Source: Vicinamibacteria bacterium | GTDB lineage: Bacteria > Acidobacteriota > Vicinamibacteria > Fen-336 > JAGNNV01 | Direction: 5' to 3' | NCBI GenBank assembly: GCA_019694155.1 | Contig: JAIBCN010000190.1 | Coordinates: 1 to 42,406 of the forward strand | Length of the DNA: 42,406 nt | Shown here: positions 17,117 through 25,396 of the stretch, in pieces | Layout: each line of letters opens with the position of its first letter | Position numbering within the stretch: position 1 is the first letter of the stretch | Program-made: the position numbers and the translations under genes | Notes under the pieces: model-generated | What the model was told of the DNA's origin: nothing | Databases searched by the model: none | The model's input: only the letters and a program-made list of their open reading frames with translations

Positions 17117-18247
17117 TTAGAGCCCGCCCGCGCCCATCAGGGCGAGCAATACGCCGCCCGCCACGACGCTCGCGATCTGTCCCGCGGCGTTGGCTCCCAT
17201 GGCGTGCATGAGGAGGAAGTTCTCGAAATCCTCTTCCTGCGCCACCTTCTGCACCACGCGCGCGGCCATGGGGAAGGCACTGATGCCCGCGGCGCCGATG
17301 AGCGGGTTCACCTTGCCTCGGCTCAGCCTGTTGAGGACCTTCGCGAAGAGCACGCCCGCCATGGCGTCGACCCCGAAGGCCACGATGCCGAGGAAGAGGA
17401 TGGCGAGCGTCCTCGGCTTGAGAAATTCCCCGCCCACCATCGTGGAGCCGATGGCGAGGCCCAGAAACAGGGTTACGGTGTTCGCGATCTCCTGGGCCGA
17501 GGCTTTGGTGAGTCGCTCCACCGCACCCGACTCCTTCATCAGGTTGCCCAGCATGAGCATGCCGATCAGCGGCGTCGCGAAGGGCACGAGAGTTCCCACC
17601 ACCACGGTGACGAGGATGGGAAACAGGATGCGCGTGCGGCGCGTGATCGCACGCTGGGTGTAAGGCATGCGGACCAGGCGTTCGCTTTTCGTGGTGAGCC
17701 CCTTCATGATCGGAGGCAGGATGATGGGCACGAGGGACATGTAGCTGTACGCGGCCACCGTGATGGGACCGAGAAGGTGCGGGGCGAGCAGGCCGCTCAC
17801 GTAGATCGAAGTGGGTCCGTCGATGGCGCCGATGATGCCGATCGAGGCGGCCTCCGGCCGCGTGAAGCCGAGGAGCAGGGCCGCGATCAGGGTCATGAAG
17901 ATGCCGAATTGTCCGGCCGCGCCCAGGAGCACGAGGCGCGGGTTCTCGAGCAGCGGCCCGAAGTCGGTGAGCGCGCCGATACCGATGAAGATGAGCAGAG
18001 GGAAGAGCTCGTTCCGAATGCCCATGTCGTAGAGGACGCGCAGCATGCCGTCCTCCGCGATCAGCGGCGAGAGCGGGAGGTTGGCGAGCAGGCATCCGGC
18101 GCCGATGGGGAGCAGCAGCAGAGGCTCGTACCCCTTCTCGATGCCGAGGTACAGGAGCACCAGCGACAGGCCGATCATCACCACCGATTCCACCGTGACG
18201 TGTGAGAGGCCCTGGAGCAGAAGGCCGATGGTGTCGGAACCGATCAT
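17117..18247 (-). CDS. mmdB: Na+-translocating decarboxylase beta subunit
   Basis: A 376-residue, very hydrophobic protein (about nine to eleven helices) that is the membrane pump of biotin-dependent Na+-translocating decarboxylases. It decarboxylates carboxybiotin and moves Na+ outward. Family-critical segments are intact: IIGAIDGPTSIYVSG (equivalent of the GGADGPT motif, with the essential Asp), VAAYSYMSLVPII (Tyr), and NPLIGAAGISAFPMAARVVQ (Asn, Ser and Arg). One difference is GAIDGPT where relatives have GGADGPT. It is the last gene of the four-gene operon, six bases after the biotin carrier. The ATG at 18247 fits the family N-terminus. Confidence 0.94.
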   Translation of the reverse strand: MIGSDTIGLLLQGLSHVTVESVVMIGLSLVLLYLGIEKGYEPLLLLPIGAGCLLANLPLSPLIAEDGMLRVLYDMGIRNELFPLLIFIGIGALTDFGPLLENPRLVLLGAAGQFGIFMTLIAALLLGFTRPEAASIGIIGAIDGPTSIYVSGLLAPHLLGPITVAAYSYMSLVPIILPPIMKGLTTKSERLVRMPYTQRAITRRTRILFPILVTVVVGTLVPFATPLIGMLMLGNLMKESGAVERLTKASAQEIANTVTLFLGLAIGSTMVGGEFLKPRTLAILFLGIVAFGVDAMAGVLFAKVLNRLSRGKVNPLIGAAGISAFPMAARVVQKVAQEEDFENFLLMHAMGANAAGQIASVVAGGVLLALMGAGGL

Positions 18248-18253
18248 GCCATC

Positions 18254-18736
18254 TCAAGCTTCCTGGTAGCGGATGAGAGCGTCGCCGTGGCCGACCGCCT
18301 GGCCCGGTTCGACGCAGACTTCCCGAATGGTGGCGGCGCGCGGGGAACGGATGAGATTGTGCATCTTCATGGCGTCGAGAACGGCGATCCGCTGCCCTCG
18401 CTCGACCACGTCGCCGGGCTTGACGAAGATCTCGAGGATCACGCCGGGCATGGGAGCACTGAGGGTCGCTCCACCGGCGAGCGGAGCCGGGGCGTCGGCG
18501 GCGCGCCGCCTGGGGGCCGCGAGGCTCATGGCCGGCCGCGCAGCCGTCGCGGAATGCGTCGCATCGACCGCGGGCTGGTAGCCGGGCGTGATCGTGGCCT
18601 CGGGCAGGTCTTCCTCACCCGACAAGGTGACCTCGTACCGCGCGTCGCCCAGGAAGACCTCGAAGCTGTCGGCCGTGAGTTCCTGCACATCGAGGACGAA
18701 CTGACGATCCCCGAGGCCCAGCGTGTAGCGCCGCAT
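18254..18736 (-). CDS. mmdC: Biotin carrier subunit of decarboxylase
   Basis: A 160-residue biotin carboxyl carrier protein. The N-terminal 45 residues form a small strand-rich domain, followed by an Ala/Pro-rich flexible linker (about 50-92) and a biotinyl domain at 93-160 with the biotin-accepting Lys124 in DAMKMHN. It carries CO2 from the carboxyltransferase to the membrane beta subunit. The ATG overlaps the stop of the OadG-like gene (TAATG), showing translational coupling, and the beta-subunit gene begins six bases after its own stop. AMKM distinguishes it from lipoyl domains. Confidence 0.94.
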   Translation of the reverse strand: MRRYTLGLGDRQFVLDVQELTADSFEVFLGDARYEVTLSGEEDLPEATITPGYQPAVDATHSATAARPAMSLAAPRRRAADAPAPLAGGATLSAPMPGVILEIFVKPGDVVERGQRIAVLDAMKMHNLIRSPRAATIREVCVEPGQAVGHGDALIRYQEA

Positions 18737-19101
18737 TACCTGTACCCCCGCCTCCAGCCGTGGTTCTGCACCGCGCGGCCCGCCCCGACCCAGCGCGACG
18801 CGTAGAGGAGACTTCCGGGCCAGTAGCTGCGCATGGCCGGGGCGGCCTCGCGCCGGCGCTGCGCGCGATGTGCGAGGGTTGCGACGAGGATCGCGGCCAT
18901 CGTCTGCTCATCGAGTCCCGGCGGAAACTGGGGTTCAGGTGCCGCCGGAGCGGGTTCGGGACCGCCTGCGCGAGGCGCCGGTTCGGAGGGCTGGTCGAGC
19001 CGCAGCGCCACGGTCAGCAGGCCCCACATGAGGGCGAGCAGCGAGAACACCAGGCCCATGCCCAGCAAAGTGGTCTGAAGACCCCAGAGGAGATTCTCCA
19101 T
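18736..19101 (-). CDS. mmdD: OadG-like small membrane subunit of decarboxylase
   Basis: A 121-residue protein with one N-terminal membrane helix (LLWGLQTTLLGMGLVFSLLALMWGLL), a Pro/Ala/Glu-rich linker and a basic C-terminal region. This is the organisation of the gamma/delta chain of Na+-pumping decarboxylases (OadG, MmdD), which anchors and assembles the complex. The helix signature G-x-x-x-x-LLGMG-x-VF is typical. The tail (residues 90-121: SYWPGSLLYASRWVGAGRAVQNHGW) is longer and less charged than in many relatives. The gene lies ten bases after mmdA and overlaps the biotin carrier start by one base. Confidence 0.88.
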   Translation of the reverse strand: MENLLWGLQTTLLGMGLVFSLLALMWGLLTVALRLDQPSEPAPRAGGPEPAPAAPEPQFPPGLDEQTMAAILVATLAHRAQRRREAAPAMRSYWPGSLLYASRWVGAGRAVQNHGWRRGYR

Positions 19102-19111
19102 GACGCGCCTT

Positions 19112-20665
19112 CTATGCCGGCGATACGCCGTGCTTCTTGGGCGGCGTCTGCTGCACCTTGGTGCGCAGCACCTCGAGGGCTCGGGCGAGGCGCGGCCGCG
19201 ACTCTCGCGGTTCGATGACTTCGTCGATCTGGCCCACGTCCGCCGCCTGGTAGGGGTTGAAGAACTGCTCGCGATACTCGGCCACGAGTTCGGCCGCGCG
19301 CATCGCCGGGTCGGAAGCCTTCTTCACCTCCTCGCGATACAGCACGCGCACCGCCGGTTCGGCGCCCATCACCGCGATCTGCGCGGTGGGCCAGGCGAAG
19401 GCGAGGTCGGTGCGCATCTGCTTGGCCCCCATCGCGACATAGGCGCCGCCCATGGCCTTGCGCGTGACGATGGAGATCTTCGGCACCGTGGCCTCGCAGT
19501 AGGCGTAGATGATCTTGGCCCCGTGGCGGATCACGCCGCCGTACTCCTCCTTCGCGCCGGGCAGGAAGCCCGGGCAGTCCACGAAGGTGATGATGGGGAT
19601 GTTGAAGGCGTCGCAGAGCCTTATGAAGCGCGAGATCTTGTCGCTGGCGTCGATGTTGAGCGCGCCCGACATGAAGGCGGGCTGATTCGCCACCACGCCC
19701 ACCGAGTAGCCGTCGAGACGCACGAACCCCACCACCGCGTTCGCGGCGTAGGCGGGCTGGATTTCGAGGAAGCTGTCGCGGTCGAACACCGCGGTGATCA
19801 CGTCGCGGATGTCGTACGGCTCGTTCTCGTCGTTCGGGATGAGCGAGTTGAGCGCCTCGTCCATCCGCGTCGCCGGGTCGTCGGGCCGGATCTGCGGCGG
19901 GTCTTCGTTGTTGTTCTGGGGAAGGTAGCTGAGCAGCAGCTTCACGAGCGACAGGCCCGCCACTTCCGTGGGAGCGGAAAGATGAGCGACGCCGCTGCGC
20001 GCGGTATGGACCTCGACGCCACCGAGGGTCTGGGCCGTGACCTCCTCGCCGGTGACCGCGGAGATGACGTCGGGCCCGGTCAGGAACATGGTGCTGTCGC
20101 CAGCCATGATGATGAAGTCGGTGAGGGCGGGGGAGTACACGGCGCCGCCCGCGCAAGGTCCGAGGATGAGGGAGATCTGCGGGATCACCCCCGAGGCCAT
20201 GACGTTGCGCACGAACACTTCGCCATAGGCGGCGAGGCTTCTCACGCCCTCCTGGATGCGCGCGCCCCCGGAGTCGTTGAGGCCGATGAGGGGGATGCCG
20301 CTTTCGAGGGCGAGATCCTGGAGGCGGCTGATCTTCTGCGCCTGCACTTCGGAGAACGAGCCGCCGAGCACGGTGAAGTCCTGGGCGAAGACCGCCACTC
20401 GCCTTCCGCTCACCTTGCCGAAGCCGGTGACGATCCCGTCGCCGGGGAAGCGCTGCTTGTCGAGGCCGAAAGCGCTGACGTTGTGCGTGGCGAGGGCGCC
20501 GAACTCCTGGAACGAACCGTCGTCGAGGAGCAGCGAGAGTCGCTCGCGCGCGGTCAGCTTGCCGCGAGAATGCTGCTGCTCGATGCGTTTGAGGCCGCCC
20601 CCGAGCACCGCCCGGCTTCGCATTTCGCGCAGTGTCTGCAGGTGGTCGTTGGTCTTTCCGTCCAT
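19112..20665 (-). CDS. mmdA: Acyl-CoA carboxyltransferase (methylmalonyl-CoA decarboxylase alpha)
   Basis: A 517-residue carboxyltransferase of the propionyl-CoA carboxylase beta/MmdA type, with the duplicated crotonase-like fold. N-half motifs include GKLTARERLSLLLDDGSF, AQDFTVLGGSFSE, GLNDSGGARIQEGV and LGPCAGGAVYSPALTDF. C-half motifs include NQPAFMSGALNIDASDK, FVDCPGFLPGAKEEYGGVIRHGAK and RKAMGGAYVAM. This type transfers CO2 from methylmalonyl-CoA (or a related acyl-CoA) to biotin; it is not the oxaloacetate-type transferase. With the three following genes it completes a Na+-pumping methylmalonyl-CoA decarboxylase. ATG 20665 behind GCGGGAAGC is chosen; an open extension to 20803 is not family-like. 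Malonyl- or glutaconyl-CoA cannot be excluded as substrate. Confidence 0.93.
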   Translation of the reverse strand: MDGKTNDHLQTLREMRSRAVLGGGLKRIEQQHSRGKLTARERLSLLLDDGSFQEFGALATHNVSAFGLDKQRFPGDGIVTGFGKVSGRRVAVFAQDFTVLGGSFSEVQAQKISRLQDLALESGIPLIGLNDSGGARIQEGVRSLAAYGEVFVRNVMASGVIPQISLILGPCAGGAVYSPALTDFIIMAGDSTMFLTGPDVISAVTGEEVTAQTLGGVEVHTARSGVAHLSAPTEVAGLSLVKLLLSYLPQNNNEDPPQIRPDDPATRMDEALNSLIPNDENEPYDIRDVITAVFDRDSFLEIQPAYAANAVVGFVRLDGYSVGVVANQPAFMSGALNIDASDKISRFIRLCDAFNIPIITFVDCPGFLPGAKEEYGGVIRHGAKIIYAYCEATVPKISIVTRKAMGGAYVAMGAKQMRTDLAFAWPTAQIAVMGAEPAVRVLYREEVKKASDPAMRAAELVAEYREQFFNPYQAADVGQIDEVIEPRESRPRLARALEVLRTKVQQTPPKKHGVSPA

Positions 20666-20817
20666 CGCTTCCCGCCGTTCCCGACGCTTGAAACGGTACC
20701 AAAGGGAGGAGGGGCCGGGAATGATGCATTTGGCTTGTCGAAAGGGAGGCTGCTCACGCGTCCTTGGGAGAGAAACCGCGACGTGCAACCTCCACAGGAA
20801 CAAGGAGTACCAGCCAC

Positions 20818-21444
20818 ATGAACCCGCTCGCCCTCAAAGTCTCGGCGTCGCGCACCGTGCCGCCGCGTTGGACCGCGCTTCTCTTCGGTTCCCTGATCGC
20901 GGTCTCGCCGCTCCCGGCTGGAACGTCCCCGCTTTCCGCCCAGGCGTTGAAGGCTCCCGGCCAGGCGTCAGCGGAACGAGCTTCGGAGGCGAAGGAAGCC
21001 TTCGAGAGACTGAAGGCGTTTCACGGATCGTGGGTGGGGAAGAGCACCAGGGGTTGGGAAGAAGCCATTACCTTCAAGACCATCGCCCAGGGCTCGGTCG
21101 TCCACGAGAGTTCGTTCGACGCCCATCCGAACGAGACCATGGCCACCATGTACTACCTCGACGGCGACCGTCTGCTGCTCACCCATTACTGCGTGTCGCA
21201 GACCCAGCCTCGTCTCCGGGCCGAGACCTTCGAGGAGGGCGGGCGCAAGGTGACGTTCGTTTTCCTCGACGGCGGCAACCTGGAGTCCCGGGACAAGGGT
21301 CACATGGACAAGGTGGTGATCCGTTTCATCGACGATGACCATTTCACCGCTCAATGGACCTGGTACCAGAACGGGAAGGAGAGGTGGCTGGAAGAGGTCC
21401 GCTACGAACGATCGGCCTCTCGCTCCGCGGCTCCGCCGAAGTGA
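20818..21444 (+). CDS. Secreted lipocalin-like (DUF1579-type) protein
   Basis: A 208-residue exported protein with a signal peptide (basic start, hydrophobic TALLFGSLIAVSPLPAG, then a likely cleavage near LSAQ). The mature part starts with a helix (AKEAFERLKAFHGSWVG) and continues as alternating beta strands (EEAITFKTIAQGSVVHESS; ATMYYLDGDRLLLTHYC; KVTFVFLDGGNL; HMDKVVIRFIDDDHFTAQWTWYQNGKE). This is the layout of DUF1579/nitrobindin-like small barrels that are common in Acidobacteria. No function is known. ATG 20818 follows AAGGAG by ten bases. The 152-base gap to mmdA (divergent) must hold promoters for both, but no clear boxes stand out. Confidence 0.8.
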   Translation: MNPLALKVSASRTVPPRWTALLFGSLIAVSPLPAGTSPLSAQALKAPGQASAERASEAKEAFERLKAFHGSWVGKSTRGWEEAITFKTIAQGSVVHESSFDAHPNETMATMYYLDGDRLLLTHYCVSQTQPRLRAETFEEGGRKVTFVFLDGGNLESRDKGHMDKVVIRFIDDDHFTAQWTWYQNGKERWLEEVRYERSASRSAAPPK

Positions 21445-21451
21445 TCCTCAG

Positions 21452-23863
21452 CTATTCACGAAGGGCGGCCGCAGGGTCGGTGGAGGCGGCCCGCCGCGCC
21501 GGCCACGCCACGGCGAGCAGCCCGCACAACGCGAAGGCTGCGGTCACCGCGGAGATCACGTAGGGGTCGGAAGCCCGCACGTCGAAGAGTTGCGACTCCA
21601 GGAGCTTCCCGAGCCCGAGGGCTCCGCCCACCCCGGCGAGCAGGCCGGCGCTCAGCACCGAGGCGCCCTGTCCGACGAACAGCCGCGTGATGGCGGCCCG
21701 GTCGGCTCCGATGGCGAGCCGCAGAGCGATTTCCCGGGTGCGCTGCTGCACGGCGTACGCGATCACGCCGTAGAGCCCGATGAGCGCGAACAGACCCGAG
21801 AGGAGCGAGAACGCCGTGAGCAGGCTGGCGATGAACCGAGGGCCGGTCCGCTGCTGGTCCAGGATGTCCGAAAGAGGCCGCGGCGTTCCCAGGGGAACGT
21901 TCGGATCGACGCGGGCCAGGGCTTCGCGGATCCTGCGCTCCGTCTCGAGCGGTGGCCCTTCGGCCCGCACGTAGGTGAAGACGGCGAGCGAGGGCTGTTG
22001 GGAGAGGGCGAGGTACACGTCCAGGAGTTCGCGGTCCGTGTGCGACTGCCTCGTGTCCGACGCCACTCCCACGACGCTGTAGGACAGGGGCGATCCCTGG
22101 AGGTCGCCGTCTTGAGGCCACACGCGCACTCGCTGGCCGATCGCCCGCTGTCCGGGCCAAAGGCGACGGGCCAGCGATTCGCTGACTACCGCGGCCGGTT
22201 CCGAGCCGGGCCGGCCCTCCGGGGAGGCGAAAGTCCTGCCGTCGCGAAGGGCGATGCCGAGCGTCTCGAAATACCCGTCGCTGACGCGCACGACGCCGGC
22301 GCGGCTCGCGCCTGCTCGAGCCGGCCGATCGAGGCCGACGTCGCGCAGCGACGGCTGCTGCAGCGGCCACCAGTTGGCGAACGCCGTTCCCGTGACTCCG
22401 GGTACGGCGCGAACACTCGCTTCGGCGCGCTCATGAAAGGCTGCCCGGGCCGCCGGATCCGGGTAGTCGCGCTCGCGGAGGCTGAGACGCCCCACGAGGA
22501 CCCCGCGGTCCTGGATGCCCATGTCCACGTCCAGCACCCTCAGACCACTTTGCACCATGAGAGCGGCGCCCACGAGCAGAGTGAGGCACGCTCCGACTTC
22601 CGTGGCGATGAGAGCGGCCCGCGCCCGCTGCTGGGCGGGCGCCGCGGTGCCGCCGCGATAGCCGGCACTCAGGGTCGGCGCGAGGGGGGCCCGCCGCAGG
22701 ACCCAGGCGGGCGCCGCCGAACAGATGAGCGTGATGAAAGCGCCCACCGCGAGCGCGCACATCAGCAGGAGCCCGTCTGGAGCGAGCGCTTCGGGCCCGC
22801 CCGGGGCGCCCCGTCCGAGGCCCCTTTCGATGACGGGAGCGAGCGATTTGAGCGCCAGCCGGGCCGCCGAAAGTCCGAAGGCGGTGGCAAGGCCTCCGAG
22901 CGCCAGCCCTTCGGCGAAGAGCGCGCGCACGACCTGAGCGGAAGACGCGCCGAGAGCCTGGCGGACGGCGATCTCCCTCCGCCGCTCGGTGGCCCGCACC
23001 AGAAGGAGCACCGCCACGTTGGCGCATGCGATGAGGAGCACGAGTCCGGTGGCGACGGAGAGGGACAGGAGCAGGGGGCGGATCTGCTCGACGTAGGCCG
23101 CGTGGGTCGATAGCAGCGAGACACGCCACTGAGGCGGCAGGCCGGGATTGCCGGACCGGATCAGCGAGTTGATGCGGCCGGCCGCGGTCTCCGGACTCAC
23201 GCCGGCGCGCAGGCGCACCATGTATGGGTAGGACGGCCCGCGCAGGGGAGCCATCACTTCCGTGTAAGCGTTCAAGTGCCAGAGGCGCTCGGGCAGGACG
23301 CCTATCACCGTGAACGCCTCGACTTCGTCCGGCCGATCGTTCATGTAGGCCTCGAACCGCCTGCCCAGCACGCCCGGGTCTCCCGCGAAGCGGGTCTGCC
23401 ACAGACGATGGCTGATCAGAGCGACCGGCGGGCGCCCGCTATCGAAGTCGGCCGCCTCGAAGTTACGGCCCAGCATCGGCCTCAGTCCGAACCCCTCGAC
23501 GTAGCCGGGCGTCACCCACACCCCGTTCGCGGCGAGGGGATGCGGCTCGCCGCGCAGATTGAACACGTCGAGGTCCCATGAGATCGGCAGCTCGACCACA
23601 TCGGCGAGCGAGCGCCAGTCGAGCTTCTCGAAATCGCGCGGGAAGGACACACCGGGCGGCGGGAAGCTCATGCCCGGTTCGGAGTACTGGATGTTGAAGA
23701 GTCGCGCGCTCTCCGGATACGGTAGCCCACGCACGAGGTAGGCGTTCGCGAGCGTCATGACCGTTACCGACAGGGCGAGGCCCAGACCCAGGGTCGAAAC
23801 AGCGATGACGGCGAATCCCCGCGCGCGCCGCAGGCCTCGGAAGGCCGTCTGCAGATCCGACAT
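21452..23863 (-). CDS. ADOP-type MacB/FtsX permease 2
   Basis: An 803-residue permease with the same duplicated architecture as permease 1: an N-terminal helix (ARGFAVIAVSTLGLGLALSVTVM region), a MacB_PCD domain, three helices (VATGLVLLIACANVAVLLLV; RAL..GLALGGLATAFGL; LLMCALAVGAFITLI), then a second helix, second MacB_PCD domain and second FtsX block. The motif ATERRREIAVRQALGAS in the first block and QQRTREIALRLAIGAD in the second are the usual repeated family motifs. The C-terminus STDPAAALRE is typical. No ATPase gene is adjacent. The start is ambiguous: ATG 23863 gives the family-like MSDLQTAFRGLRRARG, while ATGs at 23875, 23887 and 23944 are also in frame; none has a strong ribosome site. 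Confidence 0.92.
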   Translation of the reverse strand: MSDLQTAFRGLRRARGFAVIAVSTLGLGLALSVTVMTLANAYLVRGLPYPESARLFNIQYSEPGMSFPPPGVSFPRDFEKLDWRSLADVVELPISWDLDVFNLRGEPHPLAANGVWVTPGYVEGFGLRPMLGRNFEAADFDSGRPPVALISHRLWQTRFAGDPGVLGRRFEAYMNDRPDEVEAFTVIGVLPERLWHLNAYTEVMAPLRGPSYPYMVRLRAGVSPETAAGRINSLIRSGNPGLPPQWRVSLLSTHAAYVEQIRPLLLSLSVATGLVLLIACANVAVLLLVRATERRREIAVRQALGASSAQVVRALFAEGLALGGLATAFGLSAARLALKSLAPVIERGLGRGAPGGPEALAPDGLLLMCALAVGAFITLICSAAPAWVLRRAPLAPTLSAGYRGGTAAPAQQRARAALIATEVGACLTLLVGAALMVQSGLRVLDVDMGIQDRGVLVGRLSLRERDYPDPAARAAFHERAEASVRAVPGVTGTAFANWWPLQQPSLRDVGLDRPARAGASRAGVVRVSDGYFETLGIALRDGRTFASPEGRPGSEPAAVVSESLARRLWPGQRAIGQRVRVWPQDGDLQGSPLSYSVVGVASDTRQSHTDRELLDVYLALSQQPSLAVFTYVRAEGPPLETERRIREALARVDPNVPLGTPRPLSDILDQQRTGPRFIASLLTAFSLLSGLFALIGLYGVIAYAVQQRTREIALRLAIGADRAAITRLFVGQGASVLSAGLLAGVGGALGLGKLLESQLFDVRASDPYVISAVTAAFALCGLLAVAWPARRAASTDPAAALRE

Positions 23864-24081
23864 CAGCGCTGTCATTTCGGCCCACATGAGCGAGCCCGGG
23901 TAGCAATCGGCGCGCCAGGCAGAGCAGCGGCCGGGCGCATTCAACTTCGCCCGCTTGCGTCCGGTTGCGGGAAACGTGGTCCCAAAGGCGGACGAAAGCG
24001 GCCGCGCTGCGCGGGGACGAGTCCGGCTTTGTGGGGCTCCCGACGTGGCACGCGGTTTGAAGGCAACGGCGAGGACGCCTC

Positions 24082-24615
24082 ATGAAACTGCCACTCGGCC
24101 TGTCGCTGCTCGCGTTGGGATTCGGTTCCCAGGCGCCGCTCATCGCCGAGAGGGGCGCGCCCGCCCGCATCGCGATTGCCGCAGCCGACGAACCAGGCGA
24201 GCGGATGATCGTCGCGGGGCGGGTCATGGGCCCGGACGGGCAACCCCTTTCGGGTGCGTCGCTCTACGTGTACCAGACCGACAAGGATGGCATTTACTCG
24301 AAGCCCGTCAACGACAACCGGACGCCACGCCTGCGCGGCTACATGCGAACGGACGCTCTGGGACGCTACGAGTACACCACCATCAAACCCGGCTCCTATC
24401 CGAACACCCGGAATCCCGCGCACATCCACTACGTGGTGAACGCGTCCGGATTCAGGGAGCGGATCTTCGAAATCGTGTTCGCCGAGGATCCGCTGGTCGA
24501 CCAACGGATCCGCGACCAGGCGGCTCGGGAGGACAGCGTGTTCTCGATCCGGCCTCTCACCCGTGACCGCCAGGGAGTCTGGCGCTGCACCCAGGACATA
24601 CAGTTGAGGAGATGA
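24082..24615 (+). CDS. Exported intradiol ring-cleavage dioxygenase-like protein
   Basis: A 177-residue protein of the intradiol dioxygenase superfamily (protocatechuate 3,4-dioxygenase beta-like fold). A hydrophobic leader (residues 1-22) suggests export. The mature part has [50 protein letters not shown] and NPAHIHYVV. The four non-haem Fe(III) ligands can be placed as Tyr72, Tyr106, His114 and His116. Secreted relatives cleave catechol-like aromatics or have unknown targets. It is shorter than catabolic PcaH and lacks a PcaG partner. The start of the next gene overlaps or nearly touches its stop, so the two are coupled. Confidence 0.85.
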   Translation: MKLPLGLSLLALGFGSQAPLIAERGAPARIAIAAADEPGERMIVAGRVMGPDGQPLSGASLYVYQTDKDGIYSKPVNDNRTPRLRGYMRTDALGRYEYTTIKPGSYPNTRNPAHIHYVVNASGFRERIFEIVFAEDPLVDQRIRDQAAREDSVFSIRPLTRDRQGVWRCTQDIQLRR

Positions 24616-24617
24616 CC

Positions 24618-25277
24618 ATGCGACTGCTCTTTCTGGCCCTGGCCTTGCTCGCCACGGAGGGCTCCGGATCGGTGACGCTCGTCCCCGGGGCACTGAAGCC
24701 GATCAACGTCGAGATCACCGCGGGAAGCTACCGGGGTCAATCCGGCATCCGGGTTCGCGGGCGTCTGGTCGCGGGATCCCCCGCGGGAGGAGAGGCTCTG
24801 GCCGTGATTCCCGGAACGAGTTTCGAGAACGGTTCGATCGAGGTGGACGTCGCCGGCCTTCTCGAGGAGAAGGCGCGCGCGGACGCGCGCGGATTCATCG
24901 GCCTTGCCTTCGATGTCGCCCCGAATGGCGAACGGTTCAAGTCCTTCTACATCCGCCCCACCAACGGCCGGGCCTCCGATCAACTCCGCCGCAACCACTC
25001 GACCCAGTACGTCTCGTTCCCCGAGTTTCCCTGGGATCGTCTGCGCAAGGAGGAGCCGGGCGTCTACGAGTCCTACGTCGACCTCGACGCTTCGGCCTGG
25101 ACTCATCTGCGGGTCCAGGTCGACGGCGACAAGGCCTCGTTGTACGTGAACCGCGCCGAGCAGCCGGCGCTCATCGTGAACGACCTCAAGCACCGGCCCC
25201 GAGGCGGCGCCATCGCGCTGTGGATCGGCGCGGGGACCGACGGCCACTTCGCGAACCTGAGCATCGCGGCCCGCTGA
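24618..25277 (+). CDS. Secreted LamG/DUF1080-like beta-sandwich protein
   Basis: A 219-residue protein with a short signal peptide (MRLLFLALALLATEGSGS) and a concanavalin A-like sandwich. Visible strands are FENGSIEVDVAGLL, RGFIGLAFDVAPNGERFKSFYIRPTN, WTHLRVQVDGDKASLYVNR and GGAIALWIGAGTDGHFANLSI, which resemble DUF1080/LamG domains that bind or cleave glycans. No catalytic pair can be identified. ATG 24618 is preferred because GAGGAG lies six bases upstream; ATG 24612, which overlaps the previous stop as ATGA, is also possible. Coupling to the dioxygenase-like gene suggests a shared extracellular role. Confidence 0.82.
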   Translation: MRLLFLALALLATEGSGSVTLVPGALKPINVEITAGSYRGQSGIRVRGRLVAGSPAGGEALAVIPGTSFENGSIEVDVAGLLEEKARADARGFIGLAFDVAPNGERFKSFYIRPTNGRASDQLRRNHSTQYVSFPEFPWDRLRKEEPGVYESYVDLDASAWTHLRVQVDGDKASLYVNRAEQPALIVNDLKHRPRGGAIALWIGAGTDGHFANLSIAAR

Positions 25278-25343
25278 AGGGGGCCCGAGCCGCCATTCGG
25301 TTCGGAGCGCGTCCACGGGGCGATCGAGCCGTTTGGCTGCCCG

Positions 25344-25392
25344 GATGCCCGCTTCGCGGGCGCGGCGCGATACCGAGCGGGCATCGGCCCGC
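25344..25392. terminator. Overlapping hairpins between convergent genes
   Basis: Four G+C-rich segments can pair in alternative ways. GATGCCCGC (25344-25352) can pair with GCGGGC (25356-25361, loop TTC) or with GCGGGCATC (25377-25385, perfect over nine bases). The last can instead pair with GCCCGC (25387-25392). There is no T tract, so an intrinsic terminator is unproven. This is the only convergent junction in the window with a real spacer (119 bases). Confidence 0.45.
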
Positions 25393-25396
25393 CGTT

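Noticed and set aside
18254..18736. Lipoyl-domain protein
   Set aside because: The AMKM motif and neighbouring carboxyltransferase mark it as a biotin carrier.
19112..20665. Oxaloacetate decarboxylase or acetyl-CoA carboxylase
   Set aside because: The transferase is of the acyl-CoA (PccB/MmdA) type and not the oxaloacetate type, and a Na+ pump beta subunit with OadG-like partner is present, which excludes a plain carboxylase.
19100..20821. Long open frame on the plus strand (573 codons) opposite mmdA
   Set aside because: mmdA matches its family throughout; the opposite frame is His/Arg/Glu-rich shadow sequence.
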